This document shows positions 32,829 to 43,172 of a stretch of DNA of 58,478 nt, in pieces. The notes under the pieces were generated by a model that was given only the letters and a program-made list of their open reading frames with translations, ran no database searches and was not told the origin of the DNA. A program made the translations under genes and the position numbers. Location of the stretch: the NCBI GenBank assembly GCA_033085395.1, contig JANQBS010000244.1:1-58478 (forward strand), in the 5' to 3' direction. The DNA comes from Xanthoparmelia taractica (Eukaryota > Ascomycota > Lecanoromycetes > Lecanorales > Parmeliaceae). Position 1 is the stretch's first letter. Each line of letters opens with the position of its first letter.

Positions 32829-34614
32829 TCATGCAAGTTGAACCTCAGCTACAATATGGTCAGTCAGAGAACATCGGATGCACGCATGCCAGCAAGACTT
32901 ACCCTCGTATTCTTTTTTGCACTCGTTGTACCAGTCTGATTTACTGCACAGGGAGACTCGCAGCTGGCCGAAAGCCCCTTCTCCGAGGAGCTCGCACATA
33001 GAGATTGGCACAGCCTCAGACAGCCTATCAAACTCTGCAGTAACCAGAGATGTCATTGCTGATATGGCCTCGGACCCTGTCTTTCGCTTCACAATGCAAT
33101 GCCGGTTCCCACGCTTCAGACATTGTTCGACCAAATCCGGACTCTTGAAGCACCTTGCAAACTCCTTCGCGCGGCCCCACGACCAACCCTCTTACCCTCC
33201 TTACCGGCCAATTGCGATGCTCCATCCTCGGGATGCGCTTGGGATATCCAAACGTGAAACTCGCCGGTTAGGGAGATTGTCGAAAGGACCATTCGAAGTC
33301 TGGCGGATGGTGTCGGGGCTTTGTCGAGTGCAAGATCGAAGACACGAGGATCTTCTCCGTTCGGCTCGAACCTCCCAGCAATCGCCTCTTGTGGCGATCT
33401 AGTCCAGAAAGTTTTCAAGCACATCTTTGGCTTCTTGCATGCTGTAACTACCCCGGATCGCTGGCATTCCTTTGAACAAGCACTCGTCAATTTCTCGCGG
33501 AGTTTCCGCAGGAAAACAGTGGCTGGCTGGCAGGGATCCTCTCGCGTCTGAGGTAACCGCCAGGGTTGGCGATAGTTGAAATAGTTGGTCTTGAGGCACC
33601 AACTGCATTAATTATTTGATCTAGATCTAGAACTACATTAACTATCTATATATAGGAATCAACTATTAATCGTTAATTAAACTATTAATAAAATAGTTTT
33701 GCTAGTTAATATATTGAATTTTCGCCGAGCAAAGTCTTTAAGGTCGATTCTAATACTGCTATTAGCTAATTCATAATATATATAATAAATTAAACGTACT
33801 CTATATATTCTTATTCGCCGACGTCTATATTAACTTTCTCTATAATTATATATAACTCTTTCTACGTAAATAACTTTAGTCGAAATTATAACTTTAAATA
33901 TTCGACAGCCTCGATCGTAGAGGCGTTGAGTCTGTAACGCTTATCGTCTATAATGTTCTTTGCAGTAGAAAAGAGTCGTTTCACCTCGGAGGATATAGCT
34001 GAAATAGATAGAATATTAATAACCATCCGTGATAACGAGGGGAATCGAGTCCGTTGGGCGGTGTTGATCCATCATTCCAAGGGTGTAGATGTACCTATAT
34101 TAGTGATACCCTCAGTAATGTATCGTTCGAGTTTATCCGTGATCACTGGGGTCTCCTTGAAAGCTAGTGCCACAGTTGAGGTTTTTGGCCCATTTTCCAA
34201 CTGTAACCCAGGGCCGCGATTTCTATTCACGTACTATTTAGATACATATGCCACGGCCTGAAATACTGGCCAGATTGCAGCTCCCAGGCCTGTTACAGTA
34301 CTATTACATTTCATTCAAACTGCCAGTGGACCAGTTGGTTTTCAGATCCAAATCACACCAACTGCCAACTGCCAGACCCCCAACTGCACCGTCAACTGCA
34401 CCAACTAACTCGCTCAACTGTTGGTGGAACAGTTAGTTGGTTGCACTGTCGCCATCCCTGGTAACCGCCGCCAGAGATTCCAAGGACAGTGCCAGGAACA
34501 ACGTCTACCAATGCTACGGAAAGTTGACAAGGCGTCGGAAAAGTCCCCATCGGCTCTCGCAAAATTTTCCCTGAGCTCGAAGGTCATAAGTATCCGTCGG
34601 CACACGGGTTTCAT
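32829..34614 (-). pseudogene. Gene relic of unknown family, split by a hAT element
   Basis: Coding-like sequence lies on both sides of the hAT insertion. When the element and one target duplicate are ignored, a minus-strand frame stays open from an ATG at 34614 to about 33116, containing EAIAGRFEPNGEDPRVFDLA and SLTGEFHVWISQAHPEDGAS. It then continues in a different frame: WGRAKEFARCFKSPDLVEQC and ISMCELLGEGAFGQLRVSLC, ending near 32829. The change of frame near 33180 has no plausible intron. A second open frame also crosses the junction (SHCFPAETPREIDECLFKGM), so the ancestral splicing is unclear. No family was recognised. Confidence 0.5.
33561..34460 (-). mobile_element. hAT transposon relic with intact ends
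   Basis: The ends are inverted: CAGGGTTGGCGATAGT at the left (33561-33576) and, on the minus strand, CAGGGATGGCGACAGT at the right (34445-34460), 14 of 16 identical. The 8 bases on each side, 33553-33560 and 34461-34468, are both GTAACCGC, an exact target duplication of hAT size. Inside, the minus strand at about 33908-34002 encodes AISSEVKRLFSTAKNIIDDK followed by RYRLNASTIEAVE, the hAT C-terminal dimerisation signature. At 900 bp it is far shorter than an autonomous hAT (about 3 kb or more). Its left half is AT-rich, consistent with RIP. Confidence 0.9.
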
Positions 34615-35329
34615 AAAGTCTGCGGCCTCAAGCCACGGTCATGAAACGAATGGAAAGTATACGAGGTTCCAAAAGAGTTGCCGCCAAAGGAGAAAAAGCA
34701 GCCAGGACATTCAGCATAAAAGACTCTCATCTACATGCGGAAAATTGAATTGACAAAGAAAAAGAAAGGTTTCACGGCGACATTCTTTCATTGGGCGCCC
34801 TTCTTGCAACATCAGACATAAGTGGAGCTCTATTTCCTAGCTATCCTTACCATACCCAATGCCGCTGAAGTGGCGCACGCTCTTGGAGCAGATAGCAATT
34901 AGTCGCCTCTTCCAATCTCTAATTTACACCAATGTAATTGGAAGAGTCATCGTCCCTCGGTTTACTAGGGCAGTGTGCCCACTTATCATAACATCTTACC
35001 CGTGGCAACACGCACAATCAGCTCTCTGCCGAAGATGGACCGCAACGAAGCTTTATGGCAACAAGTGCACTGAAATGCTCGTATAAATCTTAGTGTGACT
35101 GGGTAGATGGATTCGGGAGTAGCTAAGATCAAGTCTTGGGAGATAAAGTCCGCAATGACAATACCCGTTCGGGTCGGGATCCCGATCTATAGACGTCGCA
35201 ACAGAAGAATGAAAAGACTCCCACAAGAACGTTCTCCTCTGAACGTTCTCTTCAGAATGTCCTCCTCAGATGTTCTCCTCTTTTGATAAGTAACCCAAAA
35301 CATCAGCTAAACCAAAGAGAAGGAATGAC
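34615..35329. other. Intergenic, nothing recognised
   Basis: No gene pattern. A short degenerate tandem of the form GAACGTTCTC / GAATGTCCTC / AGATGTTCTC lies at about 35229-35280. Confidence 0.45.
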
Positions 35330-36801
35330 TTAGACGCCGCCCTTGAAACTCTCACCTCCCGCAATCTCATCGACCTCTATCGCTTCTTCCAACCCACAAA
35401 CATCAAAAATACTCCTCGGGCTGATCCCAGTCTCATGGACGCCCGTAACCCCCTGAGTCTTCAGCCTCTCAAATGCAGCCTTGATCGCCAGATACGCCGG
35501 CACGAGAGCACCGAAAGAGAAGATGATAATCCGGAACCCCATATCCCTCGCTTCATCCACGGTAAACAAAGGACTATGGCCATTCTCCACAACATTCAGC
35601 AGCAGCGGCCACGGCGCAAGATCCCGTACAGCCCGCCTTGCTTCGTCTTTGCTCTTGAAGCCCTCCAGCAGACCGACATCGGCACCGAGATCTCGAGCAG
35701 CGCGCAAGCGGGCGATGCACTCGTCATACCCGAGTTGTTGATTAGCATCCGTCCTTGCGATGAGGACGATATCCGAGCGAGCCTTGTCCTTCGCCGCTTT
35801 AGCAGCTCTGATGCGTGAGAGGTAGACCTCCTGAGAGACGACCTTTTTCCCGGACAGATGGCCGCAGCGCTTTGTCAGGAGCTGGTCTTCGATGTGGAAG
35901 CCCGCGACGTTGGCACGGATGTACTGGTTGACGGTTGCCGTGACAGTAATGGGCCCTAGAGAGCGCAAATTAGGGGAGATGAACAACCAATGTACCCATG
36001 AAAGACAAGACGCCTACCACCGTAGCCCGTATCCATGTCAGCGATGGTAATCTTGCCGGGGTCCAAGTTCGCTATCATATCGGCATGCTCTTTCATATCC
36101 GTGCGGCTGGCAACGCCTAGATCCGCCATGCCCAACCTCGATGCCGTGGTTCCAGCACCCGTCTGAGAGACGCAGTCAGCCCTGTGATCACACTCTCCAA
36201 CCGCTTGAGATGTGACAAAGAAGAAAGGTCATACCATATACATGGCATCGAACCCGACCGATAGCGCGATGCGGGCAGAAAACCCATCATAGACACCAGG
36301 GCAGACGATCAGATCCTTTGTGTCTTCGAGACGGCGCTTCAACTTGGTGGCTGGAGACCAGATATCATCGAAAGTTTGATTCATGTTGGGCGAAGCCACC
36401 AGATCTTCCCGGTGGCCGTTGGTGAGAGGCATAGGTGCTTGGATGAAATTGGTGTTATGATGTTCCTTAACAGCATCTGCCGTCATGCCATTGATTGGAC
36501 GGGGACTTGGGACCACAGTCTCGCTGCCGCCGTCGATGTCGGTTTTCGCAATGGCTTCGTCGTTGTTCAGCGCTGGTGCGGTCAAGGTCAGGGACAGGTC
36601 ATGACCTTGCGCATCGGCGACGGCGTCTTTCTTCGGGAGTGCCCCCACGATGGAAGCGTCTTTGAGTAATTGGTCTATGTGGTGTTTTGCATCCGCCGTG
36701 ATCTTTGGCGCCGCTTCCGCTGGGAACGGTGCGGACGTCAAACTTTCGCGTGACGCCCTGGGTGCCTCTGCAAATGTCATAACCTCAGTTGCAGTATCCA
36801 T
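35330..36801 (-). CDS. Isocitrate lyase/PEP mutase superfamily enzyme, OAH-like
   Basis: Three exons: 36235-36801, 36018-36162 and 35330-35955; phases agree and give 445 residues. About 155 N-terminal residues are low-complexity and precede the catalytic barrel. Landmarks: LIVCPGVYDGFSARIA, TGAGTTASRLGMADLG, ITIADMDTGYGGP, NVAGFHIEDQ, the lyase active-site box TKRCGHL with its cysteine near residue 268, DIVLIARTDA, GADVGLLEGFKS and a GG..F.GGV end. The K[KR]CGH cysteine argues for a C-C lyase/hydrolase rather than a phosphonomutase. The closest layout I recall is fungal oxaloacetate acetylhydrolase and its paralogues, often annotated as carboxyphosphonoenolpyruvate phosphonomutase-like. The substrate cannot be fixed from sequence. 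Likely cytosolic; no signal peptide. Confidence 0.85.
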
Positions 36802-39800
36802 GGTCACTTCTAGGGAAATCGGGGCTAGGTCGTAGTTGCGTTGGTCTTAAGAGGAGAGAAAAGATCGGGGCATATAGTCTGTACTTCTGATCGAACTGCG
36901 GGATGGAATAGGAGCCAGAGTGCGATATTTATGCTTCCACCTTGAGAAGTATCTATGTGCATTAGAAAGCTTTTGCATCACTATATTCGAGCCTCCGAGC
37001 TGCAGCGCAAATCAAAAAGGGTGATCGTTCCTTAATGCGCAGATGTCGGAGACGCTCGGTCCGAGAACCGCGGCCTCATACCAAGACCTACCATGCTCAA
37101 TATGGCAATGTAGATGCTGCACTACACCCGTGGGTCATGAACCCGGGGAATTCTCGATTCCAGCCATGGATAGAAAGCATATCCATAAGAACGGGTACAT
37201 CCTGATGGGCGCATTACGCACATCTCATGGGCAAAACGCTCATCAAGTATTTATACGTTCCCACGGATGCCCCACCAGACCCATGCATGAGGACCAAGTG
37301 GGTATACAGCCCGGCCGTGGTAATATCTCGTAGGTGATATAATGAGTATATCTTTAACATCTATGAAGACCTTATCCGAGGTAGAGCGGAGATACTCAAT
37401 ACTCAGCATATGCAAAGACCTTGAGGGTTGAAGTCGATATACTTCAGTAGTATATGCAAAATTTACTCGGGTGAACTGATTCCTATTAGCGAGGGACCGA
37501 GCTAAGTGCGTGGCGCGATTAGTCCCCGAGACCAGCTGAGAGACCAGGCTAACATGACATTAGTGTTACTGATGATAAACGAGTCTTTAGGACCACTATT
37601 GAATTCGCTTCGAACTATAACAACTATTAAGATATCGCCAAGTATGCGATTCCAAATCGCATACTTGATATCAAAGTCGAATCGTCTATCTAGTCAGATC
37701 GATATTGATATTCCAAATTCCTCGCACACGATTAACATCACTCTTCCTTCACTGTGCTACGTACGAGAGCACCACTGACCAGGTCCGGTCCTTTACAACC
37801 ACCGAGATCAGAAGACTTCATGTTCTACACGTAGATGTGCGTCAAGGCAGAGGCCAAGTGCTCCGTTGCTTGTCATGGGGGGATCAATGAGTACAAGGAC
37901 TCAGCGTTGGCCATGGAACACTCGATTAACATCTTGAGGCCGCCAAGGAGGCCAAGCGACAGTGACGTGATGATTCGGGCCAATGGATTACCCAGCCAAG
38001 GCAATAATCAATGAGGGTAGCAGCGAGTGGGGATATCAAGCGAGGGAACAAGTAATCTCAGCAATCGGATATCTTTCCCACGGAACATGATGCATCTCCA
38101 TCGAGGCGTACATTTCATTGATGGGTTTTTGGCCCATGAGATGGGTGTAACATGATCGTCAAGATGTGCCCATCTCCACGGATACGGTTTTTATCCATGG
38201 GTGGCATGGACCCATGAGTAGAATGCAACATGTACAAGTATCGGACGAACGGATGAATCTGACGAATCCCAAGTCATTCCAATTCCCAAAGGTACTACAA
38301 CGAGCCACAGAAAATGAGGGACAAAATTCATTGTCCAGATACCAAAATATCGTGAAGTCGCTTAGCGTACCAATCATGGCCAGATGTTCAGTATCAGCAT
38401 GCGCCGCTTGCAGCCACGGCCCCAGACAATAGCTGAAGATATCAATTCTGTAAAAGTACAGGTAACGGCAAATGAGCAGCTAACAAAGAAACACGTGGCG
38501 CACTATCTTCGGTCCACCCCGGCAACCCGCCTGTGATTCCCTTGATCCGGCCCTTGTGCCAAGGATTTGGCTAATAAGGCTCCCATTGGATGCTTGGTGC
38601 GGATCGATACTGATATGATGGAGTTGCAGTGAGAGGAGAGGTATGTCGATCAAACATCTGTGATGAATGCTATGATCTATACGCGTGCGGTGCGGTGTGG
38701 TTTTCACACGTCGCTAGCTTGGTCCAAACATCGCACTTGTTTGACCTGATAAGCAAATCGTACAAAAAAGGCGTATGCGATAAAGAAGGAAGTACCTCTA
38801 ACGATTCCCTTACGTTGCTCATCCTTAAATAAGTACCGCACAGAATGACATGGCGTAAGAAATATCTATGAACAGAGCGTATGAACCTCCCAACTTCCTT
38901 ATTAGCCGGAATACCAAACTTGAAGCTCGCTCAGGGTCTTCCGAGAAGCTTTAATAATCTACCGCAGAGTCTCACAAGAGATCATGAATCTAACCAGCAG
39001 GAATGACTGTCACTACCTTGAGGGCTTCTAATGTCCAATGACACCACTGCTCCCCTCCAAAAATAGGCAAAATCAACGGCCGTTCGAAGTTGAGTTGGCG
39101 GACGGACTAGGAACTCACTCCTGAAAATCCACGGACCTCGTATCATAGAGCGATACCTGCCGGCAAGCGCAAGCGCAAGTGCAAATACAGGAAGGGTCGA
39201 TTGTCAGCAGCCTAAGTCTGCCAGCATTCGTGACTGCGAAAACAGGAAAGGCCAGCGGCCGGCAATTACACGCAGAACTCGAACAGGAAGGGACGTCCCG
39301 ATTCTAAAAGCTTGCGACTTATGGAAGGGTGCAATCGTAAGTCATCGAGGAATTGCCGTAGACGAATTGAAGAGCAGCAACGCCGTTGTGGTTGTACGCC
39401 AGATCCTATTGGTCTGATGGCAATCATCCGCGGGCGCCGTACACCGTGTAGACGAAGATCATATCGCCATAAAAATATTCGCCGTCGGCACTTCGTGCGG
39501 GTTGCTGCGAGCAGCCGTTACCAATTATTTTGATGATGATGCACTTGGATATCTCGCGAGCCTTGTGACAGACGTTCGATTATGAGCAGCGATGTTAGTC
39601 GACCTTGTAAACTGTCCAGTGCTTCAGCCTCCTTCTCCATCCGTGGCATCTACCACTTCCGGTTTGCAACTCATCGGATTTGCCGTATTCTTTGTTATCC
39701 TTTACAGCCCATTGGCTGAATTGCGGTGTTCGGACGCCGAGCACCAGACAGTTAGGGCTAGGGTTTGCCCCATTCCTATGGCTAATCAGCCCTTGATCTA

Positions 39801-40306
39801 ACTCGATAAGGATCCTTAGCGCTATCGGGGTAATTGCCTTTATCCATTAAACAAATGAGCTGTCCTCACCTATGTCTTGAAGATAATTGAGAGCTGTGAT
39901 AAAAAGTCTGATGATTATAATAAAATCTTCCGTCGAGAAAGACATCTCATCAAGAGCGCTGGCAGTGCAGAGTGCTCGCATGATATCTGTGGTAACATCA
40001 TGTCATCGTACGGCTTTGACCCACTATATTGTACTTCTCTAGCCTGGACTATGAGCCGAGGCTGCCAAGTACAACTAGGAGTACCGGTAGACCCTCGACC
40101 ATATCTCAATTAATCGCCCTGTGGCATCAATTGGTCAGGATATCACGAAGCTTACACTTGCAACTCGACTCGCTGTCCATAACGAGCGACATCCTAAGTT
40201 TTACATGAGTCAACGTAGGTTTCAAGATGTACAAAGCGCATAAACTTCCTTTACGCATAACAAATGGACCTCCCTCTTCGTTACCGAAGTGGAATACCTT
40301 CAAAGC
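36802..40306. other. Long intergenic region with a palindrome
   Basis: No gene was recognised over 3.5 kb. It contains a strong inverted repeat at 37631-37672 (listed separately). At 38126-38230 a loosely repeated CCATGAG...AACATG motif occurs twice. Composition is GC-normal, so this is not RIP-mutated repeat DNA. Confidence 0.4.
37631..37672. repeat. Strong inverted repeat
   Basis: Perfect 12-bp arms AAGTATGCGATT (37640-37651) and AATCGCATACTT (37655-37666) surround CCA. GATATC lies on both outer sides (37631-37636 and 37667-37672). It may be a hairpin, a protein-binding palindrome or a scar of an inverted-repeat element. Confidence 0.75.
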
Positions 40307-41359
40307 CTAGTGCCCACTCATAATCTCTTGAGGGGCTTTCGTATAAAGCACCACCCCGTGTTGTTGGAACTCACTTACGACCTTTTGACCCCCATTAGGT
40401 CTAGCTATCCACTCCGCAAAAGCGTCAGCCATAGCCTTGTTTTCACCATACGTACCCACAAGTGCTCGAGCAGGGTTTAGCAAGATATCCGTCTTATCGT
40501 CGTCTTTACCCTCCATCTAACTCTATGTCAGCAAATCCGTCCAAGAAAGGAATCTCTGCGTCAGATGGACGAGACCAACAAAGATCTGCATATCCTCTCG
40601 GATCCATGGCTCAACTCCATACCAGGTGCCACGATCTATGAGCGTGTACTCCTGCAACTTCCCAGCAGTTGCCAGTGCCTGATACGGGAACTCCGGGTTG
40701 ATGTGATAGAAGAAAGAAAACGGATACGACCAGGGTGTCTGCCCGATTGACGTCCAGATGGCGGATTCTTTGATGTTGGTGGCCGATTTGTCATAACGGG
40801 ATAGGAAGCGCACCGTGTTGTCGGACGCGATAGCCGCAATGAATAGCTGAGAGAAGAGCGCTTCGATGGTGGTGTTTGAAGAAACAGTGAGGTTTGCAGG
40901 GTTACTTTTCGGACCTTCGAGATGCCCAGGTGAGAAACTCTCACTCCCTGTACGATATCAGAGCTACATTGAAGGGTACATACCAACAAGTAGAAAGTGG
41001 TCTCGCCACGCATAGACGCACTTGTCTGCGATACCCTGCGCTATCGCAATTTGTTCCGCGGCGGCGTTGTAAGTGATGCTCAGATCCGCCGAACTATCAG
41101 CGAGATGGTTGAAAGATGCCGTAGTGTCGGATTTGATCCAGGCTACGGCAAAGGGGGGGCATTTGGTCTCTCTGATCTGGTCGTCAACGAAGGCATCTGC
41201 CAAAGCTCTCAGGAGCCCAGATTGGCCGGCCCCGCCAGTGGCGATTCGGAGCTTGACTGGCAGATTGCTACCCTTGGCCGTACCGCAGTATATTTCTGTC
41301 GGTTGAATATCACAAGCGCGATGTCGGGCAGAAGCGTCAAGATGTGGACGGGATGCCAT
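40307..41359 (-). CDS. TupA-like solute-binding-domain protein
   Basis: Three exons (40984-41359, 40580-40914, 40307-40516) give 306 residues with consistent phases. Motifs in order: EIYCGTAKGSNLPVKLRIAT, GGAGQSGLLRALADAF, VAWIKSDTTASFNHL, DLSITYNAAAEQIAIAQGIA, RDHFLLVGP, TVRFLSRYDKSATNIKES, TPWSYPFSFFYHINPEFPYQ, LQEYTLIDRGTW, DILLNPARALVG and KVVSEFQQHGVVLYTKAP. This is the periplasmic-type binding fold related to tungstate/molybdate-binding TupA, found as stand-alone proteins in many fungi. The second intron has an unusual GTTGGT donor. Hydrophobic sequence upstream of the chosen ATG (SLIVLTHLILCLPIMAS) could be a signal peptide if an upstream exon supplies a start. Ligand unknown. Confidence 0.82.
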
Positions 41360-41733
41360 GATGGGTAGACATAAGATGAGATGAGTGAGGACGATAAGTG
41401 AAGATGTAGACGGTGTGGGAATGCTGTTTTCGTTGGAGATTGGCACTACTCAGCCCTATCGCTTGTATAAAGTCAGATTTTTCAAACCACCCGTCACCCA
41501 CCGGTTTTCCACCATGAGATAGCGATAAATGGCTATGCCTCATGTAGTCAGCATCCATAACCTAGATAAAAGGTTTCCTTAGCAAAGAATAGATCATCAG
41601 TGCGCACCACGAGAGTTTGAACCACAGCGGGGAGTTGCTTGAAAATATATCATCGATCCGTGCAACAGGTTTACGGATAGAATGGGACTACCATTGGACA
41701 ACAGATGTTCGGGGCTACGACCGTACCGGGTGT
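41360..41733. other. Short intergenic region
   Basis: No gene recognised apart from the possible N-terminal extension of the solute-binding protein. Confidence 0.35.
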
Positions 41734-42055
41734 CTGATCACCTTATGTTGACAAGGGCAACGCTTTCAGCTTGCCGGCTAGCACCAGATGTCCACTGGGA
41801 GTTATTGTTCCAATGGAGCTCGGCTCTACAGAATATACCAGGTGGTTCACTGTCAGACTTCCTGTGGTGGCAGTCAAGGATGGTCATAATGTGCGGAGGA
41901 GCCAGTCGGGCACCTGGGCGTATCTTGAGGTTGATGTTGCCCGTAAAGCCATTCGCATGGAGGTCTCGGTTGCCACTGATGTCTTCTTCCCGTCCTCCAA
42001 GGATTACTCCAAGTGGACAATCGCGAACTCCAACATACCGGTGACTTGGTCTTAG
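41734..42055 (+). CDS. Possible C-terminal exon, unknown protein
   Basis: After a TGA at about 41735 a plus-strand frame runs 100 codons to the TAG at 42053. It contains STRCPLGVIVPMELGSTEYT, VRLPVVAVKDGHNVRR and WAYLEVDVARKAIRMEVSVA, a pattern of alternating hydrophobic residues suggesting beta strands. An acceptor-like TTTCAG at about 41764-41769 could start an exon, but no ATG exon upstream was found. Gene status is uncertain. Confidence 0.3.
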
Positions 42056-42299
42056 ATACCCCTACATTGTAGGACATGGGCGGAGCTCTAGATATGTAGG
42101 GCTGTCTAGCTTGACATGTAGCTGAGCAGACCCGGGAGACATAAAGCGAAAGAGGACTCATTCGTCAATCTAGCTGAGTTATATAGCCTCACCATCAGAA
42201 AGTGTTGGCTCGAGGTAGCCAGTTGAGTAGCTCTGACTTGACGGCAAAGGTGACGGCACAGTCAAAGCGTTTCAAAGCACAGACAAACTACCCTGGCCG

Positions 42300-43172
42300 T
42301 TATGATGCTACTACTGCCCCATTTGCCAGTGTAATGTCCGCCTCTGCCTCAGTGAGAGCCTCCCACTTCAACTGCAACGTAATCTCTTCAAATTTCCTCA
42401 ATGGGACAATAATGTCCGTGATAATCATTCTCAGCGCCTTCGTGATGAAGCTGTAGTTCAACTCGAATGGACCACCTGTTTCGCGAATATTGATCTCGCA
42501 GTCTCCAGTAGGGCTGGTTGCACGGAGAGATACAAAGGACCTGTCTGGAGAGAATGGCGCGGAGGCTGCCAGAGCACCGAGGACCGCCAAGAAGATGCCC
42601 TTGCTATTGATACGAGTGCCGGAAAATGTATAATGGAGCGAGAATTCAGGCTCATCGGGATCAATGAACTGGCCTGAAGGGTATGTCAAATCGTTGCTCT
42701 GTGGAAACGCTTTCACAACAGTCAAGTTCGTAGCATCAGTTCCACTCTTTAGCTTCTGCGGTGTCCTCTTCTGAATATGCAAATAACCAAGTCGCCTTCG
42801 GTGCAGCAAGAGCGTCGTAAGCAGCTCGCAGAAGCGAGACTGAGTAGCAACTTCCACAAGTGTCTCGTAGAGCCCGAAAACAATGTGAATTGTTTCCAAC
42901 GCAAGGCGATCGTGCGGTTCCCTCAAAGCGTGAATAACGATCTCCACGTCATATCCCTCCGCCCAGACTTTGAGACCCCCGGCAAGTCCCTTATACCATC
43001 CTTCCTGGGCGAACTGATACATGCAATCAATAGCGGAGAGATATACGCCCAAAGGGTTGAGAGGCTCTCCCGTGTCGTAACGGATATCTAATTCAAATCC
43101 AAAAGGAGGCTCTGGAGCAGTAAGGGTTGAGACGCTGAAAAACAGATTTATCAGCTCGACGTGGCTGCGCAT
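42300..43172 (-). CDS. Conserved fungal hypothetical protein, probably secreted
   Basis: From ATG 43172 the frame codes 290 residues. The first residues (to LFF) may be intron: TTTTTCAG precedes GTCTCAACC and a GTAAGT donor lies at about 43197, with a coding-like upstream exon (STRNSLSDLILPT). The main part reads APEPPFGFELDIRYDTGEPL, GVYLSAIDCMYQFAQEGW and VFGLYETLVEV, then a linker and a similar second half: DPDEPEFSLHYTFSGTRINS, KGIFLAVLGALAASAP. The two halves look like repeats of one beta/alpha domain. I recall fungal hypothetical proteins of this layout, often with a signal peptide, but no function. The true start is probably upstream. Confidence 0.6.
   Translation of the reverse strand: MRSHVELINLFFSVSTLTAPEPPFGFELDIRYDTGEPLNPLGVYLSAIDCMYQFAQEGWYKGLAGGLKVWAEGYDVEIVIHALREPHDRLALETIHIVFGLYETLVEVATQSRFCELLTTLLLHRRRLGYLHIQKRTPQKLKSGTDATNLTVVKAFPQSNDLTYPSGQFIDPDEPEFSLHYTFSGTRINSKGIFLAVLGALAASAPFSPDRSFVSLRATSPTGDCEINIRETGGPFELNYSFITKALRMIITDIIVPLRKFEEITLQLKWEALTEAEADITLANGAVVAS

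Noticed and set aside
35229..35280. Tandem GAACGTTCTC-like repeat as a CRISPR or regulator array
   Set aside because: Only three to four imperfect 10-base units without spacers; too short to support any call.
39748..39766. Interstitial TTAGGGCTAGGG
   Set aside because: Two imperfect units at most; too short to call a telomere fusion or seed.
35330..41359. A phosphonate biosynthesis cluster around the PEP mutase-type gene
   Set aside because: The enzyme carries the lyase KRCGH box, and no phosphonopyruvate decarboxylase or other phosphonate gene is nearby.
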